Numbered from the stretch's first letter, positions 17,124 to 26,201 are shown. The stretch is 64,000 nucleotides of DNA from RGIG3178 sp942492795 (GCA_942492795.1 OW818639.1:1302001-1366000), one strand, 5' to 3'. Notes: generated by a model from the letters alone, not told the origin. A program made the numbers and translations.

Positions 17124-17687
17124 TCAAATGAAACTGTATAATCCCAATCCCACCACGCCGGCTGCCAGCATGACATAAACCGGATTGATCTTCCATTTTT
17201 GAAGCGCAACAAGCGATGCCAAAAAAATGCCTATGGAAACATAGTCCAAATTCGGTATGCTGAAACTCTTAAGCGTTCCGTTCCACAGTGCGAGCGCTAT
17301 CATCGAGGCGCCTGCGGAAGCGATCAACCCTACGACTGCCGGGCGCAAACGCTTCAAAACGCCCTGTACGGAGCTAAGATTGCGGTATTTTGTGTAGAAA
17401 TACGCCAGGGTCAGCACGATGATGATCGAAGGCAAAACGACGCCGATGTTGGCGACCAGCGACCCCCAAAAACCCGCCACTTTGATTCCCACAAAGCTTG
17501 CGGCGGCTGTGGCGATGGGGCCCGGGGTCATCTGTGAGATGGTCACGACATCGGCAAACGCCGACATGTCGAGCCAACCGTGCAATACGATGATCTGGTA
17601 TTGGATAAGCGGCAGCGCCGCGTATCCGCCGCCGATGCTGAACAGGCCGATTTGGAAAAAGCTCCAGAACAACTGCAGGAGTATCAA
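17124..17687 (-). CDS. chromate-transporter-type half protein (C-terminal half equivalent)
   Basis: 187 residues, one ChrA domain (short-chain type). FFQIGLFSIGGGYAALPLIQ and TISQMTPGPIATAAASFVGIKVAG are the conserved family signatures, followed by about five helices. It overlaps the partner gene by 4 bases (ATGA), so both halves are made together and probably pair into one carrier. The family exports chromate in some bacteria; with no sign of chromate exposure here, another anion is equally possible. Confidence 0.82.
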   Translation of the reverse strand: MILLQLFWSFFQIGLFSIGGGYAALPLIQYQIIVLHGWLDMSAFADVVTISQMTPGPIATAAASFVGIKVAGFWGSLVANIGVVLPSIIIVLTLAYFYTKYRNLSSVQGVLKRLRPAVVGLIASAGASMIALALWNGTLKSFSIPNLDYVSIGIFLASLVALQKWKINPVYVMLAAGVVGLGLYSFI

Positions 17688-18271
17688 GTCGGATCACCTG
17701 CCTTATGAGCGGATCTTCTGGTGATAAACACCACTTCAAAAAGGCCGATCAGGATGCACAAAAGTATGATGATGGCTACGTTCACCTTAAAAAATGCCGC
17801 GGCGATAAATACGGCGATCATGATGAAAAGAGGTTCAAAGCGCTTTTGTTTGATGATGTCCTTCGCCATGCCGTATACGACGTTGGTCAGCATCGCCGCC
17901 ACGCCCACCTGCATGCCTTTTAACACCATCGACACGATCCGGTTGTCGCGGATGGCCGAATAGCCGACTGCGATGAGCGAGACGATGATAAACGGAGGCA
18001 GGATGGTTCCCAAAACGGTAATGAGCGCACCCGGGATACCGGCAAGTTTGTAGCCCATAATAATCGATGTGTTCACAGCGATCATTCCCGGAGCTGATTG
18101 CGCGATGGCGATCATTTCCAGCATCTCCTGTTCCTCAACCCAATGAAGCTCGTCTACAAATTTCTTGCGCATCAGCGGAACGATAACATACCCTCCGCCG
18201 AAGGTGAAAGCGCTCAAATAGAACGTGGAAAAAAACAGCTTTGTCAGAAACCTGAAATCCTTCTTCATCAT
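17684..18271 (-). CDS. chromate-transporter-type half protein (N-terminal half equivalent)
   Basis: 195 residues, one ChrA domain: FYLSAFTFGGGYVIVPLMRKKFV and IAIAQSAPGMIAVNTSIIMGYKLAG. ATG 18271 has GGGGGTG upstream; the frame to 18469 has no site. First gene of a two-gene operon with promoter at 18288-18317 and terminator at 17076-17108. A fused, full-length ChrA also occurs in this window at 37881-39044. Confidence 0.82.
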   Translation of the reverse strand: MMKKDFRFLTKLFFSTFYLSAFTFGGGYVIVPLMRKKFVDELHWVEEQEMLEMIAIAQSAPGMIAVNTSIIMGYKLAGIPGALITVLGTILPPFIIVSLIAVGYSAIRDNRIVSMVLKGMQVGVAAMLTNVVYGMAKDIIKQKRFEPLFIMIAVFIAAAFFKVNVAIIILLCILIGLFEVVFITRRSAHKAGDPT

Positions 18272-18287
18272 GTCACCCCCAGGTGCG

Positions 18288-18317
18288 ATTATACCCGTTA
18301 TCGGCGGGAAAGCACAA
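18288..18317 (-). promoter_or_regulatory. promoter of the split chromate transporter operon
   Basis: TTGTGC (18312-18317), an 18-base spacer and a perfect TATAAT (18288-18293). Confidence 0.55.
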
Positions 18318-18318
18318 T

Positions 18319-18364
18319 GAAAAAACGACAAATGCCGCAAAAAAGCGTATATCTTGCGGCATTT
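18319..18364 (-). terminator. Rho-independent terminator
   Basis: AAATGCCGCAA/TTGCGGCATTT hairpin with T-rich tail on the minus strand, ending the gene at 18388-18768. Confidence 0.75.
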
Positions 18365-18387
18365 CAAAGTCAAGTCCAGGTAAAGAC

Positions 18388-18768
18388 CTATAGGGTATCG
18401 CGGTGATGCAGGAGCAAAAATCGTGCATATTTTTTTAAGACCGATTGGATTGCATGCGTGGACATCCATAGCGTCATCAGTGCGCCGACTCCGATCGGGC
18501 CGAAAAAAAAGCTGAGCTGTTTAAACGCGCAGCCCAAGGCTCCGATACTCATAAGGACGATCAAAGCGGAAACAAGCACCATCAGCCTCTCAAAGCTTCT
18601 TTTCAGCTTGACGGTTTCCGTTTCGCAATGCCGGTCGTTCAGCAAACTGCTGACGAGTTGCTCTTCATCGGTCTTCAACAGCTGCTTCACTTGCTTTTTA
18701 AGTTCCGATTGCGTAAGGGCAGGTTGGAATTTGGTTTCATTCGGTTCGAAAATTTCAAGCTGATTCAT
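18388..18768 (-). CDS. small membrane protein of unknown function
   Basis: 126 residues. The first 65 are polar and Glu/Gln/Lys-rich (EPNETKFQ..., KKQVKQLLKTDEEQLVSSLL). Two hydrophobic helices follow (about 64-86 and 90-107), and then a basic tail. ATG 18768 has GGGGG at 6 bases. It is a single gene with its own terminator. I recognise no family. Confidence 0.6.
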   Translation of the reverse strand: MNQLEIFEPNETKFQPALTQSELKKQVKQLLKTDEEQLVSSLLNDRHCETETVKLKRSFERLMVLVSALIVLMSIGALGCAFKQLSFFFGPIGVGALMTLWMSTHAIQSVLKKYARFLLLHHRDTL

Positions 18769-18892
18769 GGCAATCCCCCGTTTCGATGATACAAGTTTGC
18801 CCGAAGCAGGCCATCTCATGAGCCGAAAAAGTCACGATGGCGAAATTTTTTAATCCCCGAAACAGGATGTCGCATAAACAGGCGCATCCTAT

Positions 18893-18923
18893 AAAAAAGC
18901 CTTCATCCTCAACGGAAGAAGGC
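18893..18923 (-). terminator. terminator of the hydrolase gene
   Basis: GCCTTC/GAAGGC stem followed by TTTTTTAT on the minus strand, about 50 bases after the stop codon. Confidence 0.65.
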
Positions 18924-18975
18924 AGCATACGAAATGCTTCGGCGCTTTTGGGCAAAACCTGCAAAACAAGGGCGG

Positions 18976-19710
18976 CTACGACCTTGTGAGAAACTCCTTC
19001 GTCCTCACAAGGATCGTTTCGCGGTCCTTCGGGGAGAAGTAGGCATGATGGGATTCGGGAAGATAGACAGGCCCTTCGGATGTAAGCAAATCTCTTTTTA
19101 ACAGATTCGCGTTTTTGATGTGCACCGTTTCATCCAAGGCGGATTGCACGATAAGCGTATGCGCCTTTACCTTGCCGATGCATTTTCTGCATTGATGCAT
19201 GATGCCAAACAAGCCCATGTATTGCCTGATCCACAGCGGATAATCATAGAATCTTGCGCCGGTGACACCATAGTTCAGTCTGTACACCGAGAGAATCTCG
19301 TTGCCCTTTACATTGGAATATAACTTTCTTTTAAAAGCCAGTTGGCTTATGCCAAATTTGATAGCCAGCGGGGTATTGATCATGACAAGCCCGTCAATGT
19401 GGTTTTTGGCCGCGTACTGCAAACAGATCAACCCACCCATCGAATGGCCGATCAGGTATAGCTTTTTATAACGGCTCCGAATTTCTTCGATGCGCCGGTG
19501 GGCATAGCCGACCCATTCCCGCCCGGGCGTTTTGGAAAAATCTCTTGCCGTTCCGCCATGGCCGGGCAGCAGAAGCGCTTCGCAGTCATACGAGTGCGAA
19601 AGCTGCTCCGTGAGAAAACGAAACTGATTCGGCGTACCCAGAATACCGTGAACAAACACGATGACTGCTTCGTTTCCGTTTTGATAGGAATACTCCTGAT
19701 GATGCTGCAT
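18976..19710 (-). CDS. alpha/beta hydrolase (carboxylesterase/monoacylglycerol-lipase type)
   Basis: 244 residues. VFVHGILGTPNQF carries the oxyanion-hole HG, YLIGHSMGGLICLQYA contains the nucleophilic Ser elbow, SALDETVH the Asp, and ESHHAYF the His, so the triad is complete. No signal peptide, so it is cytosolic. The family includes Est30-like carboxylesterases of Bacillus, which cleave short to medium acyl esters. The natural substrate is unknown. GGGAG stands before the ATG at 19710, and TATAAT at 19742-19747 is a likely -10 box. Confidence 0.82.
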   Translation of the reverse strand: MQHHQEYSYQNGNEAVIVFVHGILGTPNQFRFLTEQLSHSYDCEALLLPGHGGTARDFSKTPGREWVGYAHRRIEEIRSRYKKLYLIGHSMGGLICLQYAAKNHIDGLVMINTPLAIKFGISQLAFKRKLYSNVKGNEILSVYRLNYGVTGARFYDYPLWIRQYMGLFGIMHQCRKCIGKVKAHTLIVQSALDETVHIKNANLLKRDLLTSEGPVYLPESHHAYFSPKDRETILVRTKEFLTRS

Positions 19711-20146
19711 CCAATTCTCCCATTTTGTCGAAGTCTATCCTATTATAGCAGTTGTATTGAAAAATGTTCCTGGTTTGTCGCCTTGATCGGGGGCAACAAC
19801 AAATATGACCTCTGCCGGGAGAATTGCAAAGTCGGAGATATGTTGTTAATGTTCCAAATGGCACATTTTATTGACAACCAAAACGAACAGGGAAGACTGA
19901 CTTTTCCTTTGGTTACATCCAAAAAAAGTCCTTTCAATCTTTGAACCGAAATAGTGTTGTTCAGATACAAATAAAAAGAATGTATATATCGAAATATATA
20001 AGAAAAATCAATCAATCGGGACTGTGTCAAATATTGACAGTGCTTGTGTCGAGGACTACAATACATAGTACACGGTTATGGGGAAGCCCATGCATATGGT
20101 GTATGTAACGTTTTAGATAGATCAAATAGTTCCAGAGGTGAATGGT
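19711..20146. other. gene-free stretch upstream of nrdD
   Basis: Contains a -10 for the hydrolase near its left end and the nrdD promoter at 20034-20062. After that promoter an inverted set ACAC..ATGG/CCAT..GTGT around 20080-20105 could fold in the nrdD leader. I looked for NrdR boxes and found nothing convincing. Confidence 0.5.
20034..20062 (+). promoter_or_regulatory. promoter of nrdD-nrdG
   Basis: Perfect TTGACA (20034-20039), a 17-base spacer and TACAAT (20057-20062). Confidence 0.75.
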
Positions 20147-22234
20147 ATGTTGCAACAGATAATCAAACGAGACGGTTCCTGTGTTCCCTTCAAAAAGGAA
20201 AAGATAGTGCTTGCCATCTTTAAGGCGGCGCAATCCGTTGGCGGCGACGATTTTATGACGGCGCAGCATTTGGGGGATGAAGTTGTCCGGCTTGCAGAAT
20301 TAAAATTTCCGGACGGCATAGCGGACGTCGAGGGCATTCAGGATCTTGCAGAAAAGGTGCTCATCGAAGAAGGACATGCCAAAACCGCCAAAGCCTATAT
20401 CCTATATCGCGAAAAGCGGCGTGCCGCGCGTGAATCAAACGCGCTGATCGGCGCTACCATCCAGATGTTTTCAGAATATCTCAACGACAAGGATTGGCAG
20501 ATCAACGAGAACGCGAACACGCAAAAGTCCATCAACGGGCTGAACAACTATATCCGGGAGGCGTTCACGAAAAACTTCTGGCTGCACGAAGTATACACGG
20601 AATCTGTCCGTGAAGCGCACCAGTCGGGCGATATCCACCTGCACGATTTGGGGTTTTTCGGACCCTATTGCGCCGGATGGGATCTTAGACAGCTTTTGTC
20701 CTTCGGTTTCGGCGGCGTACCCGGCAAGGTGGAATCCAAACCGGCCAAGCACCTGCGCTCTTTTTTGGGACAAATCGTAAACTCCACCTTTACCACACAG
20801 GGTGAAACGGCGGGCGCCCAGGCATGGAGCTCGTTTGATACCTATTGCGCGCCGTTTATCCGCTATGACGATTTAAGTTATCAAACCATCAAGCAGGCGC
20901 TGCAGGAATTTATCTTCAACCTCAACGTCCCCACAAGGGTGGGGTTCCAGTGCCCGTTTTCCAACCTGACGTTTGACATCGTACCGCCAAGCACATTGCG
21001 GGATCAGAACGTCATCATTGGAGGCGTGCTGCAAAAGGAAACCTACGGCGAGTTCCAGCAGGAGATGGATTTGCTGAATATGGCTTTCTGCGAAGTCATG
21101 ATGGAGGGAGACAGCAAGGGCAGGGTATTCACGTTCCCGATCCCCACCATCAACGTCACCAAGAATTTTCAGTGGGACAGCCCCGTTATCGATAAGTTCA
21201 TGGAAATCACGTGCAAATACGGCATCCCGTATTTCTCCAATTACATCAATTCGGATCTGTCCCCCGAGGACGCGCTTTCCATGTGCTGCCGTTTGCGGCT
21301 TGACACGACGGAATTGCGCAAGCGCGGTGGCGGTCTGTTCGGTTCCAACCCGCTGACGGGTTCCATCGGCGTTGTCACCATCAACCTGCCTAAGCTGGCG
21401 TATATCAGCAAGAGCGAAATGGAATTCCGCACAAGGTTATGGCAGCAGATGAACATTGCCAAGAACAGCCTTGAAATCAAGCGCAAGGTGATTGAGGAGC
21501 AGACGGGCAAAGGGCTTTACCCCTATGCCGCCAATTTCCTCAAGGATGTCAAGCTTAGGACGGGAAGTTACTGGTACAACCATTTCAACACCATCGGCCT
21601 TATCGGCATGAACGAAGCGTGCCAGAACCTGTTGGGTGCGGAGCATGATTTGACGACACCGGAAGGCCAGCAGTTCTCCATCCGCACGCTCCAGTACATG
21701 CGGGACGTCATCAAGGAAATTCAGGACGAAACCGGGAATTATTACAACCTCGAAGCAACGCCTGCGGAAGGCACGAGCTACAGGCTGGCCAAGCGGGACA
21801 AAGAGAACTATCCCGACATCATCACCGCTGGCGATAAGGTCCCGTATTATACCAACTCGACGCAGTTGCCCGTCGGATACACGGACGACATCTTTGAAAC
21901 GCTGGACCTGCAGGACGAGCTGCAGTCGCTCTATACCGGCGGCACGGTGCTGCATCTGTATCTGGGCGAGGAGATCAAGGACACCGGCGCCGCAAAGCGC
22001 CTGATCAAAAAGGCGTTTACCAACTACAAACTGCCGTATATCTCGCTGACGCCGACTTTCTCTGTGTGCAACGACCACGGATACATCTCGGGCGAGCATT
22101 TCAACTGCCCCGTCTGCGATGCGCCGGCAGAGGTGTGGAGCCGCGTTGTGGGGTACCTGCGACCGGTGCAGAATTTCAACGAAGGCAAGCGCGAGGAGTA
22201 TGACCTGCGCAAAAAATACGCCATCAGGGAGTAG
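20147..22234 (+). CDS. nrdD: anaerobic (class III) ribonucleoside-triphosphate reductase
   Basis: Makes deoxynucleotides without oxygen using a glycyl radical. The 695 residues begin with an ATP-cone allosteric domain (IIKRDGSCVPFKKEKIVLAI), followed by the ten-stranded barrel, the zinc site formed by CNDHGY and CPVC, and the glycyl radical loop RVVGYLRPV near the C-terminus. ATG 20147 is chosen because AGAGGTG lies 6 bases before it; GTG 20138 is too close to that site. It is followed after 2 bases by its activase gene. Confidence 0.96.
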   Translation: MLQQIIKRDGSCVPFKKEKIVLAIFKAAQSVGGDDFMTAQHLGDEVVRLAELKFPDGIADVEGIQDLAEKVLIEEGHAKTAKAYILYREKRRAARESNALIGATIQMFSEYLNDKDWQINENANTQKSINGLNNYIREAFTKNFWLHEVYTESVREAHQSGDIHLHDLGFFGPYCAGWDLRQLLSFGFGGVPGKVESKPAKHLRSFLGQIVNSTFTTQGETAGAQAWSSFDTYCAPFIRYDDLSYQTIKQALQEFIFNLNVPTRVGFQCPFSNLTFDIVPPSTLRDQNVIIGGVLQKETYGEFQQEMDLLNMAFCEVMMEGDSKGRVFTFPIPTINVTKNFQWDSPVIDKFMEITCKYGIPYFSNYINSDLSPEDALSMCCRLRLDTTELRKRGGGLFGSNPLTGSIGVVTINLPKLAYISKSEMEFRTRLWQQMNIAKNSLEIKRKVIEEQTGKGLYPYAANFLKDVKLRTGSYWYNHFNTIGLIGMNEACQNLLGAEHDLTTPEGQQFSIRTLQYMRDVIKEIQDETGNYYNLEATPAEGTSYRLAKRDKENYPDIITAGDKVPYYTNSTQLPVGYTDDIFETLDLQDELQSLYTGGTVLHLYLGEEIKDTGAAKRLIKKAFTNYKLPYISLTPTFSVCNDHGYISGEHFNCPVCDAPAEVWSRVVGYLRPVQNFNEGKREEYDLRKKYAIRE

Positions 22235-22236
22235 CG

Positions 22237-22923
22237 ATGGTCATAGCGGGCAAGGTATCGAGCACTCTTGTGGATTTTCCAAACCATATCGCCTGCGTAC
22301 TGTTTATGGCGGGCTGCGGTTTTGATTGTTTCTATTGCCACAACCGCCCGCTGATAGACGGGACGGCTGAACCTCTGGACAGCGACGGGGTATGGGAATT
22401 TTTAGAAAAGCGCAAAGGACAGCTCGACGGCGTTGTCCTTTCCGGCGGCGAGCCGACATTGCAGCGGGGTTTGCTTCCGTTTATGCGAAGGATCAAGGAA
22501 ATGGGCTATCCAATAAAGCTGGATACCAACGGGTCAAGGCCGGTCATCGTTGCCCAGTGCGTTGCGGAAAAGCTCTGCGATTACGTTGCGGTGGATTATA
22601 AGGCGCCGATGCAGCGTTATCGGGAAATTTGCGGGGAGAAAGCGGATGCGCAGGCGGTGTTGCAGACCATCCATGTGCTGATGCACAGCGGCACCCCGTT
22701 TGAGGTTAGGACGACCGTCATTCCGCAACTGTCTCCGATCGATCTGCTGTTGATGGCAAACGAGTTGCCCGTTGTGCCCCGCTACGTGCTCAACCGATAC
22801 CGCAAACCGGAGCTGTTTTTGGAGAAGGACCGCGAGCGGATCGAACAAAGACCGTACACGCAGGAGCAAATAAACGACATAGCGCAGAGCCTGCACATCG
22901 TCCAGCCCAACATCATCGGTTAG
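22237..22923 (+). CDS. nrdG: anaerobic ribonucleotide reductase activating protein (radical SAM)
   Basis: Generates the glycyl radical on NrdD from S-adenosylmethionine. The 228 residues contain the cluster motif CGFDCFYC (CxxxCxxC), followed by VLSGGEPTLQ for SAM binding and KLDTNG. It resembles the clostridial NrdG2 type, longer than E. coli NrdG (154 residues). Two bases separate it from nrdD, so the pair is translated together. Confidence 0.93.
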   Translation: MVIAGKVSSTLVDFPNHIACVLFMAGCGFDCFYCHNRPLIDGTAEPLDSDGVWEFLEKRKGQLDGVVLSGGEPTLQRGLLPFMRRIKEMGYPIKLDTNGSRPVIVAQCVAEKLCDYVAVDYKAPMQRYREICGEKADAQAVLQTIHVLMHSGTPFEVRTTVIPQLSPIDLLLMANELPVVPRYVLNRYRKPELFLEKDRERIEQRPYTQEQINDIAQSLHIVQPNIIG

Positions 22924-22958
22924 CAAACCGAGTTACCGATAGAATAACAGGGAACAGC

Positions 22959-23006
22959 AAAACACCCGCGGATTGGAGCACGAATTCCAACCGAGGGTGT
23001 TTTGTT
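22959..23006 (+). terminator. terminator of nrdD-nrdG
   Basis: AAAACACCC/GGGTGTTTT with an inner TTGGA/TCCAA helix, followed by GTTCTGTT. Confidence 0.75.
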
Positions 23007-23009
23007 CTG

Positions 23010-23070
23010 TTGACAAAACGAAGTATCCGGAGCATACTGCTTATTAGTAAATTACTATATTACTAATAAG
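23010..23070 (+). promoter_or_regulatory. promoter with downstream perfect operator
   Basis: TTGACA (23010-23015), 17 bases, CATACT (23033-23038). Immediately after lies a perfect inverted repeat with 11-base arms, CTTATTAGTAA (23040-23050) and TTACTAATAAG (23060-23070), separated by 9 bases. This is a strong candidate repressor site for the flavodoxin-like gene. No regulator gene is adjacent. Confidence 0.75.
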
Positions 23071-23076
23071 CGAGAA

Positions 23077-23685
23077 ATGAACATGAAAGTATTTGCCATC
23101 AACGGCAGTCCCAAAGGGCAACAGAGCATAAGCGCCGTGATGCTGTCGGCGCTTAAAAGCGGCATGCGGGATTGTGAAATCGTATCGGTCAATCTGGCGG
23201 ACAAACATATTCAACATTGCAGAGGCTGCTATGCCTGCTGGACAAGCAGCAATGGCTGCATTCTTCAGGATGATTTTAACGAAATCATCGCATCGGCACA
23301 GGGAACCGATCTGATCGTTTTTGAAACGCCCGTCTATTTTGAGAATGTCAGCGGTTTGTTCAAGAATTTTATAGATAGGCTTACTTCCACAGGCAATCCG
23401 CACGCACAAGTCAAAATCGGGGCGCCGAAATTCGTCATGCTGTCAAATTGCGGCTTTGTGTCGGAAAAGGAATTCGAAATAATCTCCCTCTGGGTGCACC
23501 GTTTTGTTCAAAAAATGCAAAGCGAACTATTGGGCGAATTTTACTTCCCCGGCGGCAAACGCCTGCGCGATGCACAGGACGAAACAGCGATGCAATACCT
23601 GAAGTTTTTGCAGGAGCAGGGAACTGTCATTGTAAAGTTTTTGGCGGAGCCGGGGGCAAAGCAATTCGGAACGGTGTCTATCTGA
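23077..23685 (+). CDS. flavodoxin-fold FMN reductase-like protein
   Basis: 202 residues of the NADPH-dependent FMN reductase / iron-sulfur flavoprotein superfamily. FAINGSPKGQQS is the FMN phosphate loop, CRGCYACW a conserved Cys pair region, and FETPVYFENVSGLFKNFIDR the flavin-ring loop. Cytosolic redox function, possibly quinone or electrophile reduction. The ribosome site is weak (GCGAG). The perfect operator just upstream suggests induction by a small molecule through a regulator encoded elsewhere. Its 3' end overlaps the convergent gene by 8 bases. Confidence 0.8.
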   Translation: MNMKVFAINGSPKGQQSISAVMLSALKSGMRDCEIVSVNLADKHIQHCRGCYACWTSSNGCILQDDFNEIIASAQGTDLIVFETPVYFENVSGLFKNFIDRLTSTGNPHAQVKIGAPKFVMLSNCGFVSEKEFEIISLWVHRFVQKMQSELLGEFYFPGGKRLRDAQDETAMQYLKFLQEQGTVIVKFLAEPGAKQFGTVSI

Positions 23686-24079
23686 ACTGATCGAACCATC
23701 GTGGGAGTTCCGCGGCTGTCGTATTGTGATTTGAGCCATCCGGCAACCGAATGCTACAAAATCCCTGACTTCCACCGCCGCTGACGTGCATTTCACCCCC
23801 ATTAGCGAACAGAACTTTTGCCAAAAAATCATGCGTTGTGCCGATATCATCACGATAATATCTTTCCAGATTGTAGGCAAAAACAAAGGATTGTATCTGG
23901 ATCATGCTGCAAGCGATGGGATCTCCATTCAAATAGGAAACTTGGATAGAGACGATATCCCGATCGTCTATGTGGGGAAGACGTTCGGCTGGTATCAGTC
24001 TTTCCACTAGCAGGATATACCCTGAAAATAGCAATACCGTGCAAAAAATAATAAAAGGTTTATTGATACTGCTTTTCAT
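23678..24079 (-). CDS. small membrane-anchored protein, unknown function
   Basis: 133 residues with one N-terminal hydrophobic helix (about residues 8-25), then a soluble domain with HIDDRDIVSIQVSYLNGDP and a C-terminal GGGSQGFCSIRLPDGSN. Probably exported or anchored on the outer face. GGAGAG lies about 8 bases before the ATG. Convergent with, and overlapping by 8 bases, the flavodoxin-like gene. No family recognised. Confidence 0.6.
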   Translation of the reverse strand: MKSSINKPFIIFCTVLLFSGYILLVERLIPAERLPHIDDRDIVSIQVSYLNGDPIACSMIQIQSFVFAYNLERYYRDDIGTTHDFLAKVLFANGGEMHVSGGGSQGFCSIRLPDGSNHNTTAAELPRWFDQFR

Positions 24080-24184
24080 TTTTCAACTCTCCAACATTGG
24101 TCACATGGTATGACTTAATGCAATAATATCAACATAGCAAACAATAAGCAATCAAATAAACATATATAAAAATATCGAATGTAC

Positions 24185-24212
24185 AAAAAATGCCCGCTAT
24201 TTGGCGGGCATT
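24185..24212 (-). terminator. terminator of the radical SAM gene
   Basis: AATGCCCGC/GCGGGCATT hairpin followed by TTTTTTG on the minus strand. Confidence 0.8.
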
Positions 24213-24236
24213 GCTTTATCTATCGCAAACAGGGTT

Positions 24237-25328
24237 TCAGTGGACACCCAACAGCTCTTTTACCTGTTCTTCATGTTCAAACAGCGTACAGCCGCCGTCA
24301 TGTTCGCCGCCGACCAATTCGGCGTCCTTGAGCTTTTTAAAAAACGGGGACTTCAATACATCCAACAGTGAATGGGTCTTTAAGCTGCGGTCGGAATACG
24401 GCGCGAACGGGCAGGCTTCCGCATCGCCCTGCGCGTTGATGTGGAAAAAGCCGCGCCCAGCGGCGAGGCATCCGCCCGCCATTTTTTCGTCGCCGGGAAA
24501 GGACAGGAAAATGAGTTTCGGATAGGATATCCGAAGCGCCGCCAGCGTTTGTTCGAGCTGCATGCGCTGAAGTTCCGTTTGCGCCAAATGCTCGGTGCCC
24601 TTTTCCACCGGTACGAAGGAAATGTAAAACGCAAGTTTGCTGCCGCAGCTTACAAGCGAATCCAAAAACGTGCGGGATGTCAATTCCGAAACGTTTTGCG
24701 ACGTCACCGTCAGCGAGGTGCCGAAGAGTATGCCGCGCTTGTTGAGTTTTTGCATCGCGGCAAAAACGGTGGCAAACGTGCCGGCACCCCGACGTTCATC
24801 GGTCTTTTCGCCGTCGCCCTCGATGCTCAGAATCGGAATAAGGTTCCGGTTCTTGTCGAACAGGTCAAGATACGCATCATCCAAAAGCGTGCCGTTTGTG
24901 AAGACGGGGAACAGGATGCTGCCGACGTTGCCTGCGGACGCTATCACATCCCGTCGTAAAAGCGGTTCGCCGCCCGCTAGCAGCATGAAGGAGACGCCTA
25001 AAAGGGAAGCCTGGGCAAAGATGTTCCGCCACTCATGAACGCTCAAAGGCTCCGCTTTCGGGGCTTGTGCGCACAGCCCGTTTGCCCGCGCGTAGCATCC
25101 CTTGCAGAACAGGTTGCAGTCCGTGGTGATGGAGGATATCAAAAACGGAGGGATGTGCACACCCTTGTTCTCATAGGTTTGCCGGGTTTTTTCATTCCGG
25201 GCGTTCTCACCGCGGTATTTGATGAAAAAAGCCGATTCTTTCGGATTCTTCAGCGACGCCTTTAAAACGTCCGCAATCAGCTGGTCGATGCTCTTGCTCA
25301 AATACGCAAACAAATCCTGATTCGCCAT
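24237..25328 (-). CDS. radical SAM protein with C-terminal Cys motifs (SPASM-like)
   Basis: 363 residues. CNLFCKGCYARANG holds the CxxxCxxC cluster motif, followed by LLAGGEPLLRRD and a C-terminal region with GGCLAAGRGFFHINAQGDAEACPFAPY, the pattern of SPASM/twitch domains that bind extra Fe-S clusters. Such proteins modify peptides, proteins or cofactors. No precursor peptide or target enzyme is evident next to it, so the substrate is open. ATG 25328 has AAGGA upstream; the promoter is at 25361-25389. Confidence 0.82.
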   Translation of the reverse strand: MANQDLFAYLSKSIDQLIADVLKASLKNPKESAFFIKYRGENARNEKTRQTYENKGVHIPPFLISSITTDCNLFCKGCYARANGLCAQAPKAEPLSVHEWRNIFAQASLLGVSFMLLAGGEPLLRRDVIASAGNVGSILFPVFTNGTLLDDAYLDLFDKNRNLIPILSIEGDGEKTDERRGAGTFATVFAAMQKLNKRGILFGTSLTVTSQNVSELTSRTFLDSLVSCGSKLAFYISFVPVEKGTEHLAQTELQRMQLEQTLAALRISYPKLIFLSFPGDEKMAGGCLAAGRGFFHINAQGDAEACPFAPYSDRSLKTHSLLDVLKSPFFKKLKDAELVGGEHDGGCTLFEHEEQVKELLGVH

Positions 25329-25360
25329 CGTTACCGTCCTTAAAACCAAAATCATACAGT

Positions 25361-25389
25361 ATCATATACAACGCGCATGCGAAACGCAA
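25361..25389 (-). promoter_or_regulatory. promoter of the radical SAM gene
   Basis: TTGCGT (25384-25389), 17 bases, TATGAT (25361-25366). Confidence 0.5.
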
Positions 25390-25438
25390 CAGGTTGGGAA
25401 ATGAGCATCCTATGCATCGTATGGCGCCTTTTGGACAC

Positions 25439-26134
25439 TCATGCCATCCACGCCACAAGCTCATCGGTAAATACGGCGCCCGGTATGCGGCCTGTCATGC
25501 CAAGCGACGCTTCGTTGTCGGGAAAGATATGCGCATAGGGGATTTCGCCTGAGGCGAGCACGAGGTTTATCATGAAACAACCAAGCGCTGATCCGATGCC
25601 AAGCCGCTGAAATTGCGCCAATACTTCGAGCATCCCCATCGATCCGTCCGAATGCCTGCCCGCAAACCCCGCAAGCGCACCGTTGTAATACGCGCCGTAT
25701 ACATGCCCGCAGGATATGCGCTCCGCAATGTACCCGTCGTCCAGGTGCATCTTGTAATGCGCGCATACGAAAGCAAGATCATCGATGGAAAGCGGCTTGA
25801 TTTCAAGCCCGTCAATGGGCGGACACACCGGCGCTTTGCCCAAAAAGAGCATTTGGCGGCACGGATTGACGACCGCAGGACGGATAGTATCTTTTGCGGC
25901 TTCGATGTTGTTCTCGCGAAGCACAAGGCATTCCGCCTGCAACGACGCATCCCGCCAATCGGAATCCAAAAGCGCATTGTCATCGAGGCTAATGTAATAG
26001 AGGTTGATCGCCCTTTCATAGAGGATCACGCCGCCTTTTTGGCAGAACACGACCTCCGCCCCGCGCTTGAGTGCGTGAATTGCGGGAAGGTTTTGATCCC
26101 GGTTCCTGATAAGATACTGGTATGCCGAATCCAT
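25439..26134 (-). CDS. GNAT-family acetyltransferase
   Basis: 231 residues. The C-terminal half is a GNAT fold: MLEVLAQFQRLGIGSALGCFMINL contains the acetyl-CoA pyrophosphate loop (Q-R-x-G-I-G-S), and IFPDNEASLGM is the late strand-helix segment. The N-terminal 110 residues (CQKGGVILYERA, YISLDDNALL) look like a second, degenerate GNAT domain. ATG 26134 is chosen for AGGGG 8 bases upstream. Acceptor substrate unknown. Confidence 0.78.
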   Translation of the reverse strand: MDSAYQYLIRNRDQNLPAIHALKRGAEVVFCQKGGVILYERAINLYYISLDDNALLDSDWRDASLQAECLVLRENNIEAAKDTIRPAVVNPCRQMLFLGKAPVCPPIDGLEIKPLSIDDLAFVCAHYKMHLDDGYIAERISCGHVYGAYYNGALAGFAGRHSDGSMGMLEVLAQFQRLGIGSALGCFMINLVLASGEIPYAHIFPDNEASLGMTGRIPGAVFTDELVAWMA

Positions 26135-26201
26135 ACAGAACGCCCCTTTTACGATTGCTTTTTCGACCATGCAAAGCTGCTTTTCTATGATTCCAATACG
26201 A

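Noticed and set aside
20040..20146. NrdR boxes before nrdD
   Set aside because: Only loose partial matches; not two helical-phased 16-base boxes.
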